Shown here piece by piece: positions 1 through 13,600 of a DNA stretch of 64,000 nucleotides; position 1 is the first letter of the stretch; each line of letters starts with the position of its first letter. The translations under genes and the position numbers were made by a program. Source of the DNA: Emydura subglobosa (Eukaryota; Chordata; Testudines; Chelidae); assembly GCA_007922225.1 (NCBI GenBank), contig ML679973.1:4218413-4282412 (forward strand), given 5' to 3'. A model generated the notes under the pieces. It was not told the DNA's origin. It searched no databases and saw nothing but the letters and a program-made list of their open reading frames with translations.

Positions 1-1745
1 TATCGTCTGGACCACCTTTATCCACATGCTTGTTGACCCCCTCAAAAAATTCTAATAGACTGGTGAAGTATAGCTTCCATGTACAAAAGCTGTGTTGACT
101 ATTCCCCCCAAAATCATGTTAATCTATGTGTGTGTTAATTTTGTTCTTTACTATAGTTTCTGCAAGTTTGCCCAGTACTGAAGTTAGGCTTATCACCCTG
201 TAATTACCAGGATCACCTCTGTAGCCCTTTTAAAAAATTGACATTACATTAATTACTTTCCAGTCATCTGGTACAGAGACCTGTTTCAGCGACAGGCTAC
301 ATACTACTGCTAGTAGTTCTGCAATTTCATATCTAAGTTGTTTCAGAACTCTTTGGTGAATACCATCTGGTCCTGGTGACTTCTTATTGAATTTATCAGT
401 TTGTTTGGCTACAAACATTGTCTTTGGTGTGTGATCCAAGGTGCAGCTGACCTGAGGTAAGTGACTGGTCCTTTGGAACTGGGAGTAACCTGAACATTGT
501 TGCGATTTTTGGTGTAAGGGACCATCTATCACAAAGGTAAGCTAGCCTAGGTGACAAGACAGATGGGAGTATCCAAGGGGACTGTCTGTGACTCTATGGT
601 TACGCTGTTATAGTGCCTGAGGAGTTTACCTTGATACTTGTTTAGTGAAACCTAATTATAGAACTCACAGCCAGTTTGGGGTTTGTGCCCTGCTTCTTAA
701 CAGTCTGTTTTGAGGTTGGTACTCATGTTTTTGAACCACTGCAGGATAGCTTGAAGCCCCACTACCTGTTTAGCAGGCTTCCTGATTTCTGACGTACTTA
801 ACAAAAATTCTTACTGATAGTTTTTGCATCTTTAACAAGTTGCTTCTCAACTTCTTTCTTGGCCTGCCTTATCCTTTTACACTTAACCTATCAGAGTTTG
901 TGCACCTTCTTATTATCCCCACTAGGATTTGACTTCCAAATTTTGAAGGATGCCTATTTGCCTCTAACAGCCTCCATCACTCTGCTGTTTAGCCATGGAG
1001 GCATCCTCTTATTATCTTTTCTGACTTGGGTATACATTTAGTCTGTGCCTACTGTTTATAAATAGTCGCCATGCTGCTTACAGGCATTTAACCCTTGCGG
1101 TGGCTCCTTTTAAATTTCCATGCAACAAGTGTCCTCATTGTTGTGTAGTTCCTGTTTTTAAAGTTAAAAATTACTGTGTTGGTTTATTATCCCCCCAGAA
1201 GGATGTTATATTATGGTCACTATTACCAAGTGATTCAGCTGTGTTTTCCTCTTGGATAGATCCTGTGCTCCACTTAGGACTAAATCAAAAACTACTTCTC
1301 TCCTGATGGCTTTCAGGACTAGCTGCTCCAAGATGCAAGCAGCAGTCATTTATGGTATCTAGAAATTTTATATCTTCATCCCTTCCTGAGATGATATGTA
1401 CCCAGTCAATATGGGGATAGTTGAAATCCCCCATTACTATTTTTCAGCCTTTGTTGCTTCTCTAATCTCCCTGAGCATTTTACAATCACTGGCACCATTG
1501 TGGTCAGGTCACCAGTAGTATATTCCAGCTGCTATACCCTTATTGTTCAAGCATGGAATTTCTATCCATAGATTCTATGGTTCAGTTAGAGTCATTTAAG
1601 ATTTTTATTTTATTTGACTCTATGCTCTCTTCCAAATATAGTGCCACTACCCCACCAGAGTGACCTATTTTGTCATTCCTATACATTTTGTACCTTGGTA
1701 TTACTGTGTCCTATAGATTATACTTATCCATGACTAAATCTTAGC
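1..1745 (-). mobile_element. CR1 LINE, antisense, reverse-transcriptase and upstream part
   Basis: The minus strand encodes a CR1-type ORF2 segment with the RT entry block KSPGPDGIHQRVLKQL and a nearby VPDDWKVINV (bases 230-532). The rest is diverged antisense CR1 with stops. The copy resumes at about 2175-2230 and 3370-3850 after later insertions. Not functional. Confidence 0.85.
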
Positions 1746-2175
1746 TTTATTTTTAGTAAAAGCCATGGATAGGTCACAGGCAATAAAGAAAAATTCACGG
1801 CCCTTAACTTGTCCATGACTTTTACTATAAATACCCCAGACTAAATCTTAGCTGCTCCCAGAGCACCACTGTTCTGGGGGATCCTAGGGGCCAACAGCTG
1901 GCCCCTACTCTGGTAGCAGGGACTGATTGTCTCCGGCCGCCTGTTGCTCTGAGGCCCCCGGGGACCGCTTTCCGACGGTTGGTGTGGCTGGCCATGGGGC
2001 TGCTACAGCAGTGGCTGGTGTGGCTGTCCTAGGGGCCGCCTGAGCGGCTGGCCTTGGGGCCAGCCTCTCAGGCAGCCCTGAGGTAAGCCACACTAGCCGC
2101 TGCAGCTGTGGAAGTCACAGAGGACATGTAAAGTCATGGAATCTGTGACTTTTGTGACAGACTCACAGCCTTAAT
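1745..2175. mobile_element. Palindromic DNA-transposon derivative inserted in the CR1
   Basis: The insert contains complementary arms (around 1757-1785 and 1808-1830, including AGTAAAAGCCATGGA and TCCATGACTTTTACT) and is bounded by near-identical TATACTTA/TATACTCA, consistent with an 8-bp hAT-type target duplication. Non-autonomous. Confidence 0.6.
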
Positions 2176-2234
2176 TATACTCATTCTACCAAGTTTCCAC
2201 AGTGCCTATTATAACAATATAATCATTTAATGTC

Positions 2235-3370
2235 AGGTGTTTTAGGTCACCCTGTGACACACTGTACCCCATGTACACCTTTATGGTGTGTTTTGTGTAT
2301 CATCCATGCTCACCCTTATGGTGTAACTGTGTATTGTCTAATGCAAAGTATGTCACGTAAGGTGTTTTTGGAATGCTCATGACAATGCAATGACCTATCA
2401 TTATTGTTATGATAGTATGTTTCCTACAGTGTCATAGGTATAGATATGAAACTCTGTTTTGTAATATTCCCAAGTGTGTGTCTCACATGGCTTGAATAGA
2501 TCCAGGCAAATACAAAGCAAAGTGACGGTTCATGTCTTGCTGAGGCATGCATTCAGGAACAATGGACTGGTCTGAGCACCTGATAAGCTCATTTGACTCA
2601 AGTGGAGGAAACCATGCCCATTGTCAGACACGGCTGATTGCCTGACCTGAGGGGGTGACAAGGAAACATGTTAAAGGCAGAGACGTTTTGTCTCTGGAGC
2701 TCTCCTCTGGAATCCATCTACAAAGCAACATCAAGCAACTAACACTGTCCTCGGGGGAGAGAAGGGGGCGCCTGGCCGAAGGAGTCAGCCAGCCTGTGTG
2801 GTAAGATAACATCAAAGACTGTAAGGCTACTGAAGTGTTAAGTTTAGTTTAAAATGCAATTTACCTTTTTATTTCTTCCTGATCAATCTGACTCATATTA
2901 TTCTGGCTTATAATCACTTAAAATCTTTCTGTACTTAATAAACTTGTTTGTTTATTTTATCTAAAGCAGTGCTTGTGGGTTGAGTGTGTATAGAGACTTC
3001 ATTTAGAGTGACAGAGCTGGTGCATATCAATTTCTTTGATAAACTAATTTACCAATGAGCTTGCAGAATCTAGTGGGCAGTACTGAACTTTGTAAGACGG
3101 CAGTTCCTAGAGTTGCATCTGGGACTGGGGATGTTGACTGGGGGTCACACCATTGCATAATCCCATGAGTGACTGTCCAGAAGCACTCATTCACTAGGTT
3201 AGGGATTGCTAGCCTGCAGGTGGCTGGGTGTTGGCTGACCCAGGAGTTGAGGTTCACACAGCGAGGCAAGTGCAAGATGGTCCCAGGAGTGGGGGGATTG
3301 CAGTGACACAGCGATATACCAGTCCAGATTGCAGAGGAGAACGTCACACACCCATCACAATATTTAGATT
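2235..3370 (+). mobile_element. Unclassified LTR-like insertion in the CR1
   Basis: This block separates two pieces of the same antisense CR1. It has an AATAAA-type polyadenylation signal near 2937 followed by GCTTGTGGGTTG and AGAGCTGGTGCATATC, a layout like R-U5 of a solo LTR. No coding sequence seen. Limits are approximate. Confidence 0.45.
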
Positions 3371-3850
3371 TCTAGCATTTGTATGTAAGCACTTATTCAG
3401 TTTGTCAATATTCAGATGTTTGCCTTCATGTGTTATATTTATATGGGACTCTTTCATTTGACTGATCTTCACTAGCTCCTGCTTGCACTTTATCAACTTC
3501 TTTCCTATGCTCTTTTTACTAGGACATAGAATTCCCCTTTAATAAATTCATCCCTAAGGGATGTCTCTGCCCAAACCATGGGTTCCTGAACACCTGTCAG
3601 TTTCCCCACAGCCCTTAGTTTAAAAGATCTTCTACAACCTTTTAATTTTACATGCCAACATTCTGGTTCAATTTTGGTGCACGTGGAGGCCAATCCTCCT
3701 TTATAGGCCTCTTCTTCCCCAAAAGATTCCTGTAAGTTTTTGTGCTGCAGGGTTCCCTGCAATAGTTTGTGGTCCTACAACCAACCATAAACATTGAAGA
3801 AATGGATATGCTCCAGGAGGAAAAAAAATCCAGGTAGTTTGAAATGTAAA
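3370..3850 (-). mobile_element. CR1 LINE, antisense, continuation of the copy at 1-1745
   Basis: CR1 sequence continues (ATTTCTAGCATTTGTATGTA and the following stretch), collinear with the first piece once the two insertions are removed. Confidence 0.75.
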
Positions 3851-4370
3851 ACATTTAAATAGATATATATTTAAAACCTAATGACAATGCACTGTTTTGG
3901 AGAGCGGTGATATGAACAAACAATGGGCCCTGAGTGTTAGGATAGTTGGTGTTGTAGAGTTGGCTATGCTGGCTTTATGTCACCTGAGGACTTCTCCATG
4001 CCAGACAAATACGCTGCTACTCTTTTAGAGCAGCTTTCAGTCCTCTTTGTGCCACCAGAGCCATGAGTTCAATGTCTGCAGCATGATCCAAACTGCTCAG
4101 TTGAATCTTCTTTATCTAGTGCATGATATACTGCACGTTTCGAAGTAGGCAAGAGGGATTTCATTAGGCGTTTCATTCCCAGCTCCTCCTACTGTCTCTA
4201 CATAGGCATTGCACACAGAGATTCTGGTGGCCAGCATGTATAACTGGTTCATCTTTCAGACAGTCATCTCCCAGTATCTAGACTAACAATCCAGAGGTGT
4301 TAAACTGGGAGCATAGTTGGATTTAACAGTCAAGCAGGAATATCTGGTTGTGGGCGTTGACATTACAGAC
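3850..4370. other. No gene or recognised repeat
   Basis: AT-rich sequence with no coding signature or recognised element. Confidence 0.5.
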
Positions 4371-4900
4371 CAGTCAGCTTAATTTAAAGCTAAATATGGT
4401 CAACAGTGTAACACTGTTGCAAAAAAAGCAAACATCATTCTGGGATGCATTAGCAGGAGTGCTGTAAGCAAGACACGAGAAGTAATTCTTCCTCTCTACT
4501 CTGCACTGATAAGGCCTCAATTGGAGTATTGTGTCCAGTTCTGGGTGCCACATTTCAGGAAAGACGTGGACAAATTGGGAAAGTCCAGAGAAGAGCAACA
4601 AAAATGATTAAAGGTCTAGAAAACATAATGTAAAAGAGAAGATTGAAAAAACTGGGTTTGTTTAGTCTGGAGAAGAGAAGACTGAGGAGGAACTTGATAG
4701 CAGTTTTCAAATACATAAAAAGTTGTTACAAAATGGAGGGAGAAAAATTGTTCTTCTTAACCTCTGAGGATAGGACAAGAAGCAATGGGCTTAAATTGCA
4801 GGAACTGTGGTTTAGATTCGTGTTGCAGCATGAGAAAGGTGATCTCCTCTGTGATGGGTTATACAGGCCTGTTAAGGAATTTGAAGGACAACCTCCGTCT
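4370..4900 (+). mobile_element. CR1 LINE 3' fragment, sense
   Basis: Plus-strand translation across frames gives [12 protein letters not shown] then KKLGLFSLEKRRLRRNLIAV, typical of the C-terminus of CR1 reverse transcriptase. Frameshifts show it is dead. Confidence 0.88.
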
Positions 4901-5289
4901 ACCCCATTCCAGATTTGGCTTCAAAAACACCTTTGGGACAGAGGATGCTGTTGCTGAGAGGTATAATATGATCTTGGGGAAGCAATCTGGAGTTTATAAT
5001 GAACACCATGTTTCAGTCTCTGGCTTCAGAGCCTGGGGTCAAAGTTCCATGAGTAGAGTGGGCTGGAATCCCCTTCTCTCTCTTCCACATCCACCTCACT
5101 GAAATCCTTCATGTCTCAGATACAGCCTTTAAAGATCTCAAGGAAGATTATACATTACTGGTGCCCATGACACTACACAGCTAGGAAGCATTATCTGATT
5201 GATGCTAACTGTGCCTCTCACATTGATGGACATGGAGCTGCTCTGTCATAATTTATTAATACTTTGTGTTGACCTGGTTATTAGGATGT

Positions 5290-5440
5290 TTACTGTATGA
5301 ATATTGCAGTGTTCTTGTAGCCATGTTGGTCCCGGGATATTAGAGACACAAGGTGATTGAGATGATCTTTTATTGGATTAACTTCTATTGGTGAAAGAGA
5401 CAAGCTTTTAAGCAACAGTGTCTGAGGGTGTGAGAGGCAA
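5290..5440 (+). repeat. Interspersed repeat (GTAGCCATGTTGGTC family)
   Basis: Contains GTAGCCATGTTGGTC, TCTTTTATTGGATTAACTTC and GGTGAAAGAGACAAGCTTTT, a combination I recognise as a dispersed reptile repeat, possibly a Penelope-type terminal sequence. The class is uncertain. Confidence 0.5.
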
Positions 5441-5449
5441 CTACTGGAG

Positions 5450-7480
5450 GGTTTGAAGAAGTTAGGCCTGCCTAGATTAACACCAGGTGGTGGTAAATCT
5501 TAAACAAAATATACAGTCATGTAGATTATTTGTTTTTAAATCCTTTTTCTCTTCTGCTTTGTTTCTACTGTGAGACTAAACAATAGTCAGGTTTAAGAAG
5601 GCTTTCTGTTACTATACACACCACTGGTCCCTAAAGGGAAGAACTGCAGTGCCAAACCCAGTCAGACGTGCTGGGTAAGCATGGTGGATACACAGGGTAC
5701 TGTAGCCCAGAGCCTAATCAAGGAGTGGAAGAATCACAGCAGGATTCCACCCTAGAAGAGGTAAAGGCATGAAACCTAATACTTGAAGCGATGTGTCCAG
5801 AGACCAGGAAGGGGACAGAGGTGCAGCTAATCCTGTAACTATGACAGAGCCTATTAGAGTAGGCGAGGATGGTTAAGTAACCAAGTAGAGATGGCCCATC
5901 AATGTCTGTTTCCAACACTAAAAACATGGGGTGCAGACATCGAGGGTACGTGAGGCACAAGTGGAAAAGAGAGATTTTGCCACTGCCATGGGTACTGATG
6001 TGCATTCACAGGGCAATTCAGTGCCTTGATGTCCAAGTTAGAATGAATTGCTATAGGATAGCATACCGCATGCACTAAAGCATCACCATGTAAATCCAGT
6101 TTCATACTGGTGCAATGAGGCAGACTAATGTGAGAATGCTGAAACTCTCCTTTTCAGTCCATCTTGCTGGACCTGCACAATAGTTCTAGTCCTCAACCTA
6201 CATAGTTTTGACCTGTAGCCCCCAGCAGAACTATGCAAGACCCTGCCTTTCTTGCATATTAGTCTTGTGCGGGCTTCCAGCAAGACTTCATGGGAACTTC
6301 AGGAGAGACCAGCCAGGTGGTGAGGGCTCAACCCTACATTCAAAAAATCACATGGACATGATGATACATATGTAACACATCTAATCAACCCCACACTTGC
6401 AAGGAGATATGATGTATATGCACCAATCTCCACATTTCCTGGGACACTGGTTATGTCTGTTGATGGCAAATATTTTCCAGTTGCAGTCATGGGAACATTA
6501 AATTCCGTGGGAGACCTCTCCTTATGTGAAAAAAGAGAGAGACATCACAGAACAATATAAAATAATCAGTGTGAGTGTCACAAATTTCAACATTAACCAG
6601 ATGTGTTAAAGTCTCAGTACTCAGGCCAAGCTCAATTTAGTTGTGAGATTTCAAGCCAGAAAAGTTGGAAATAAAGTCAGGCACTTCACTGGTGAATACA
6701 ATAAAAGAACAAGCACACACACAGCTAAAGTGGCCAGCACTTCAGTAGCAGGAGCCACAGAGAGAAAGGAATTGGGGAGAGGCAGTTTGTCTCAAATTCC
6801 CTGTTGGTGATAGAAATCTCAGTTAAAGCAAATCAATCTGTTATGTGCTGGAGGCATAAGACCAGATAATGGGAATTTGCTGCACCAGTACCTTTCCAGA
6901 AACTGGAATTTAAGGCAATTGAAATTACTATGGGGTATTTCTAGCATGGTATGAGTTGCACAAATCTGGGTTGCAATTCTGACAATAGATCCTTCATGTT
7001 CCCATTTGCTACCCTTACTCTGCTTTTTGCTGATATGAGAGACACAGCACCACTCCCACACCAGCGTATCTCAGTTTCCCTCATTATGTGCCCTGGAGAT
7101 ACTCACACACCACCCCACAGATGATTCAATTAAATTCCCCCTATTGGGACCTGCTTTAAGTGAAAACCAAGAAAACAAACGGTTCACTTGATTCACCTAT
7201 TCCTTCCTTAGTCATCAGGGCTTCATAAATTAATCCATTTATTAATCCAAAGGTGCCAGCCCTCAGAGAGTCCCCTGGCACTTCCTATCCCGTAAAGATC
7301 TCTCTCTCAGGCCTTCCATCTGGCTGGTGTGGACAGCCCTCTTCCAGGTTCATCCCTGATCTCAGGTCTCTCTGAGACTGAGAGTAGGTAATCTCTTTTA
7401 TAGCAGATACTACTAATTACTCTTAATTACAAATCAAGTGCGATAAAAGCATGTTGGTTTATATCTCACAATAAACATAC
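5450..7480. other. Non-coding stretch, probable intron of the HCN-like gene
   Basis: No exon, RNA gene or confident repeat found. I looked on the minus strand for C-linker and cyclic-nucleotide-binding motifs (YYEHRYQGK-like, FGE) and saw none. Confidence 0.5.
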
Positions 7481-7608
7481 CTTGTCCCTGTAGGCATTTG
7501 CTGTGGGATTAGCATGGGATAGTTGGGTAGCTACATTTGCTATTACAGACATATACAGCAAATATCCAGAAACAGCACTGGTGATTGTAACCCACACTTC
7601 TGCTACTC
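7481..7608 (-). CDS. HCN-like exon 7 (S6)
   Basis: Codes residues 264-306, with S6 from VAEVWVTITSAV to about NVATQLSH, then NPTANAYRDK at the position of HCN SSRRQYQEK. This is the most diverged membrane segment relative to HCN1-4. Acceptor ttccag|GA, donor AAG|gtatgt, so transcription continues left into exons that I could not find in bases 1-7480. Confidence 0.87.
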
Positions 7609-10600
7609 CTGGAAAGTTAAAAGAAAACTGTACTAATTAATACTTCTAAGACAAATTTCTAGCAATTATTAAATAAATTGTGGATTAGATTATGCGTAGC
7701 CCTGCCTCGGTGTGCAGAAAGATTGGGGAAGGGGTCACACAGAGCTTTCAATTCCTAAAACCTCTGTGCAGTGGCTATACACAAGCAGGGTCCCTGCACT
7801 TTTAGCAGGCAAGGACTGAGGGACTCTAACCCAATGATGGCTTTAGTAACCCCATAGGAGTGTGACGGTGTGTTGTTGTCCTCCTCTATGCCAGCATGCT
7901 ACTCCTTACATAAGAATTGCCATACTGGATCGGACCCATGTAGTCCAGTATCCATCTGTGAGGGAGATGGAAGAAACCCACAGTAAGTAGATGTAGGATA
8001 ATCTGTTTTCTGTGAAGTTCTGATCCTAATCCCTAGTAGTTAGAGATTGGCTTAAGCCCTGAAGCCCAAGGCTTGTTGTCCCTTCCAAAACTCTGTTTAG
8101 CCCTAATTATTATAACTCTGGGTATTTTATTATCCTTATAAACATCTAATCCATCTTTGAATCTGGTTACATCTTGTTAAAAGATGTAGCAGATGCTGAC
8201 ACAGCATGCACTCTCTTTTCTTCTCTCCCGAGTTCCCACAGGTGTTGTGCCTGCCGGCATGCAGCCCTACTCACCAATGCAAGCAATGCCTTAATCCTAC
8301 AATGTACATATATGGTTCTCATCACCGTCGTATCTGAGTGCTTATGTATTCTCTCTCCCCTTTAATATATCTATCTCTATTGCTATCTATAATTTGCACA
8401 ATTAATCCAAAAACTAGAGGCCAGATTCTCTCCTATGTCTGAGTTCTGTTCAGTGCAAGAGAGAAAGGAAGATGTCAGGTAGTTGGTTACAGCTCCCCAA
8501 TTCTATAGGCCAGCCTTAGCGCTCGCATCACTTAAAGCAGTTGCCAGACAAAGCAACTGAGAGCTATTCCTGGAATTGTTACTACCGCTAGGATTGTCAC
8601 AAGAGTGCCTGTCACTTGCAGGCCTGAATACTGCATGAATCTTGATACCATCACAGTGTTCAACTGGAACAAAGTAAAGCCAGAAAAATAATTATATGGG
8701 CTACAACAACAGCATCAACCATCCTCAAGAAATATTACATTTGGTAAGTGAGAAACTAGCAATTCTTTGTTACCTGTAGGCGGGTTAGCAGAGCCATAAC
8801 CTATGCTGAGCATGTGCGACAGAGCACGAAAGACACTAAAGGAATACTGTTCCACCCACCAGGCATTCTAATATCAAACACAAACAGAGGAGATTAAATG
8901 TTACTTAGCTGACACTAATAGCTTCCTAAGTACTCAATATTTGCGTATTTATTTATTTTACAATTTCTCCATAGACAATAGAAAAATTGCTGTAATGCCT
9001 CACTCCACCTCAGCATGTCTTAGTGCAGATAGTTGGTGTCCCACTCAACTCCTTCTAGTCTAAAACACAAGAAAAAATTGAAGACCCTAAAGAATCAGCT
9101 TTCTTCTGCTTCTTATACACCATATTTTGCCTGTCCATTTTGTCTTTCTGGCTGATTTAGGGACAGAGATCAGACAAAGGTCAATGAAAGCTCTTCTCTT
9201 TTTTGAAATACAAGTGGTCTTTGCAAGTGGAAAGGTATTTGAGACTCTGTTAATGAATTTGGAAGTATAGATTAATTTTGCCATAGGGGTTATAGCTTTG
9301 GATTTTGAGGAAGAGGATATTTCCTGTTTAGCTGATTACTCATTAGAAAGATAGCTAAGGCTTATAACAGACTATCTGCCAAATGTTAACTGCAGACACC
9401 TCAACATGGGTGGTGGTAGTGGTTCTAGGACACAATTTTAGGTGGGGCACTGTAAATGAGTCCCATCAAACAAAATCCTGCTGTTGCTTGGTGCATCATA
9501 CTGGAATGTGCGTGATACACTCAGGGTCAGTGGAGCAGCTATTTTTCAGGTGGTGGATCTAATCTGTTAAATTATCAGCTGTAAATGTTTCACAGAATTG
9601 GGATAAAAGTACATTTATTTTACTCTGATTATATTTTCTTATTTTTCTGAGTGGGGCAGGTCACCATCTACTGATTCAAACACTAGTGCTTGCAGCTCCA
9701 TTGTGTTACTTACAAAGTCGCCTATCTAAGTACTGATTCAGTTCTTCCCTGTCTAGCTCGTGAGAGCTGATGGAATCCCAGAACAAGATGGTGTGGTTAC
9801 AGGCCAAAACCATTTACACAAAAACATTCTAAAATGCCTGAAAACATTCATGAACCTCTGAGATTCTCCTATCCCTGGTTTCTACTTACTGTGAGGTTCT
9901 GCTGATAAACCCAAGAGTTAACTGGAAATTGAAGTAAGTCTTCTGTGTAGAACTGGATGCAGGCATTCCAGTGAACTACCATATAGAGTATCCCAAATTG
10001 GAGTACAATCTCAAAAATGATGTAGGAAGTGTTCCCTATCAGATCTGTTAACTAAAGGAGCAAATGCCAATGGTTATATCTCCTCCTATGAAAGCTATGA
10101 GTTTACAAGAAGACAAGAGCCATTTCAATATTAGGGGCTGATGCTAACCTGCCATATTTTTGGTATGCTTTTCCCAAACAGCTACTATCACTTCCATCTT
10201 ACCTGGACTGAGCTTCAATTAACTCATCTCTTTACAAGCCCTGGTCTTTGGCCAGTCACCTGTAAAATAGGTCTACATGCCCCACATAAAGTACATTGAG
10301 CCTTGTCTTCAAACAGAAGGGGTAATGGTCAGAACTAGTTACACTTTCTACCCAAATCACTCAAAATCAAGATCCAAAATGTGTCCTCCCACATGCACTG
10401 TGTCAGAAATCAACACAGGCTCATGACTGTCAAAGCAGCCATGAGGTTGTGAGCTAACTCTGAAGCACCATTATCCATATGGACACAGAAGTAACTGAAA
10501 ATAAGAAGCCTGGGTAACCCAAGACCAAACCAGATAAATACATGATCAGTGTATTAGGGAGTCCGAAATGTAATGCAGAAGCCTGTACATCACAACTAGT

Positions 10601-13600
10601 CCTAATTTAATCACAGGTGAATATTGCGATACTGTCTGGGTTAGGGGGATTTTTTTAGAATATGATTTAATATCAATATTGCAAATTTAAAATAATTCAT
10701 ACAGGACAGGCCATGTCAGGTACCATTAGAAAGGTTATAATTTGTTAAGTATGATGATAGTGTTTATGTGCATGTGTCATATTTATATTGGATGTTAAGG
10801 ATATGTTTGATGTATCTGTATTTCAACTTGTGCTGTGTTTCTGGGTGACATCCCAGACAGGATGGCATTAGCAATAAGCCTGCTTCATGTCCCATTAAGG
10901 GAACTCAAAGGTACAATGAAACCCAGGGAAAGAACTCATAAGGCTACACCTTATAAGTCACCAGAACTTGCCCAGGTGACCCTGGACTCCATTTTATTTC
11001 TGTGAATTTCCACAAGCCGCATGGCAAAGGGACATAAAAGGCAGCTGTTCCGTCCCATGTTGTCTTCATTCCTGCTTCCTACCTCTGGATCAACTCATCT
11101 GCAACTGAAGCTGTGAAACAAAGGACTGAGACCCATCCAGATACTGCATGTATACCAGAGGGACTGTACAAGCCTGTAAGCTCCACAATTCTACTGAGAA
11201 TCTGATATATATGGACTTTACAGTCATTTGTATGTATCTGATTGCTTTGACCATTTAACATTTCTCTTATCATTTGTTTCTTTCCTTTTGTAATAAACCT
11301 TTAATTTTAGTTACTAAAGGATTGGCTGGTAGCGTGGTATTTTGGATAAGATCCAAACCTATATTGATCTAGCAATGTGGCTAACCATTTGGAGTTAGGA
11401 GAACATTTTGGTAAAGGGAAAAGAGTTTTAAATAGTTTCTCTCTTTACTGGACCTAGCGGCTGATTGGGAGCCAGAGACTGAAATGCAGTAAAGGGGTCT
11501 GTATATTTTTTGTTTTAGCTTCTTGATAACCAGTGTGGGGAATCAAAAGCACTGTTTGTGACTCGTTGAGGAGTCTAACTTCAGTGTTACACACCAGTGT
11601 TGGGAGAGTCTGCTCTCCTTTTGCAGCCTGCCCTGATCTTGGCATTTTCAGGTGGTCTACCCTAGGCACGGAGGGGTCACAAATATGATCAAACAAATCA
11701 ATTTTTTGAGTCAGGCACCTCATTTGATCTCATTTGACGTCAGATGCTAATAACACATCTACGACATCCTTTCTCTGCTTATGCTGAATCAAATACTTGG
11801 CTGAAAAATGCTATAGGCTAAGGGCCCTGCAGGGTTACCAGCATTACCAGCCAGGTCTCAGTTATACAAGCAAATCATGGATCACATCATGGATGGTGAA
11901 TCATTTATTTAATTGCTATTCTTGGACTGAACAGTGTATGTTCCCAAGGTGAGACCTCAGATGGGATGAGCATCATCCAGTTTTTGCCTGGATGTTCTCT
12001 TCCCATCATGATCCCAAGCTCAACACAACCAAGGTCAAAGAACCCGAACCCCTGAAAATGATCCTCAGATCTCCAGATATCCAGCCCAAGGTGCTGAATT
12101 GCATAACTCTTTCGGGCACCCTGGAGTGGTTACTGAGGAGGTGCAGCTGTTGAAGCTATATTTCCAAGGAAAGGATCCAGTGTGACAATTGCTATGCTCT
12201 TGCATATCAGTGGTAGCCAGTTATTTTCATCAGACATTGACCTGTCAAACTGTAGGAACAAAATATGGATACAATGATAAAAAGAAAGAAATCTGAGGCT
12301 ACTGGATGACCTAAGTTTTTTTGACTCCTCCTTTATTTTATTCTGGAATAGTTAAGTACAGCACATGGTATTCTATAATGCTCCCGGAAACCATGCTTAT
12401 CTTCAACACAACAGAGGCTACAAGTCCCAGTATAGGATGCTCTTGAGCTGTCTGTGTGAAGATGGAGTATAATCTGCTAGGACCCTTGGTCTTGAATGAC
12501 CACAAAGCTGTATTAAAATGAGAAAAACAGCAAGAGTTCTGTGGCACTTTAAAGACTAACAAATGTATTTGGGCGTAAGCTTTCGTGAGCAGAAACCCAC
12601 TTCATCGGATGCGCGAAGTGGATTTTCTGCCCACAAAAGCTTATGCCCAAATAAATTTGTTAGTCTTTAAGGTGCCACAGAACTCTCACCATTTTGCTAA
12701 AAACAGACTAACATGGCTACCCCTCTGGAACTCATTAAAATGAGAGCAACTTGAAACAGCTCCATTCTATGCAAACTAGACATGACCTGATTCCTGTTGC
12801 CAAACATGACCAGCAGTTGTGCAAAGTTTTGGGGACCTGATTTTAATTATAAATCACACAAAAATCCTAATAAGTTAACAAGTGCACTGACCTGATCCCA
12901 CTCTTCAATGTACCTCTTCATTCTTACGATGCGTAAGAGCTTCAAAACACGGGCAATTAAGACAACTTGAATCACCTGCATTATAACTTGTCTGTCATAG
13001 GTATGCTGAATCGTTGAACTCTACATCAGGACAAGCATGTAACAAGATGACAGAAGTGGCAACGCTATAATACTAATCTTTATATTAAAATTCTTATCCA
13101 TCATCTGGCTGACCACTAAAAATTCTTTTTCCTGTTGAACTGATCTGGATGTGCACACACCAATCAAAGCTCATGATCTGTATGCGCCTTTTGTTTTTCA
13201 AATGGTAACAAAAGATATAACCTACAGATCATGCAAATTTCTTACTGGAAGGACCATTTACTATATATTGTTCAACTCAAACAACCACAGTATATCTACC
13301 CACGCTTTCATACTGTGGCTATCACTGTAGTATCTGAGCACCTGCTTCTTTAGCAAAGCCAGACATGTAGGGCTAGGTTTAAAAAAAAAAAAGTGGTGTT
13401 TAGTAATTGGAAGGGTTTTTTTTCATTTTCCCTCTGTATTTATTTGCAAAGTTTTCTAGATTTACAAAAACCCACCCACAAAAGAATGAAGGATAAAGTA
13501 TTGCGCATAAATAAAATATCATGGAGCCACAATGAATGTGCACAATGGAATGCCAAAATACCAATGATCAGTCCATAAAAATAGTTAACAATATATAAGT

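Noticed and set aside
5718..7061. Minus-strand frames as candidate cyclic-nucleotide-binding exons
   Set aside because: None has C-linker or CNBD residues or proper splice borders.
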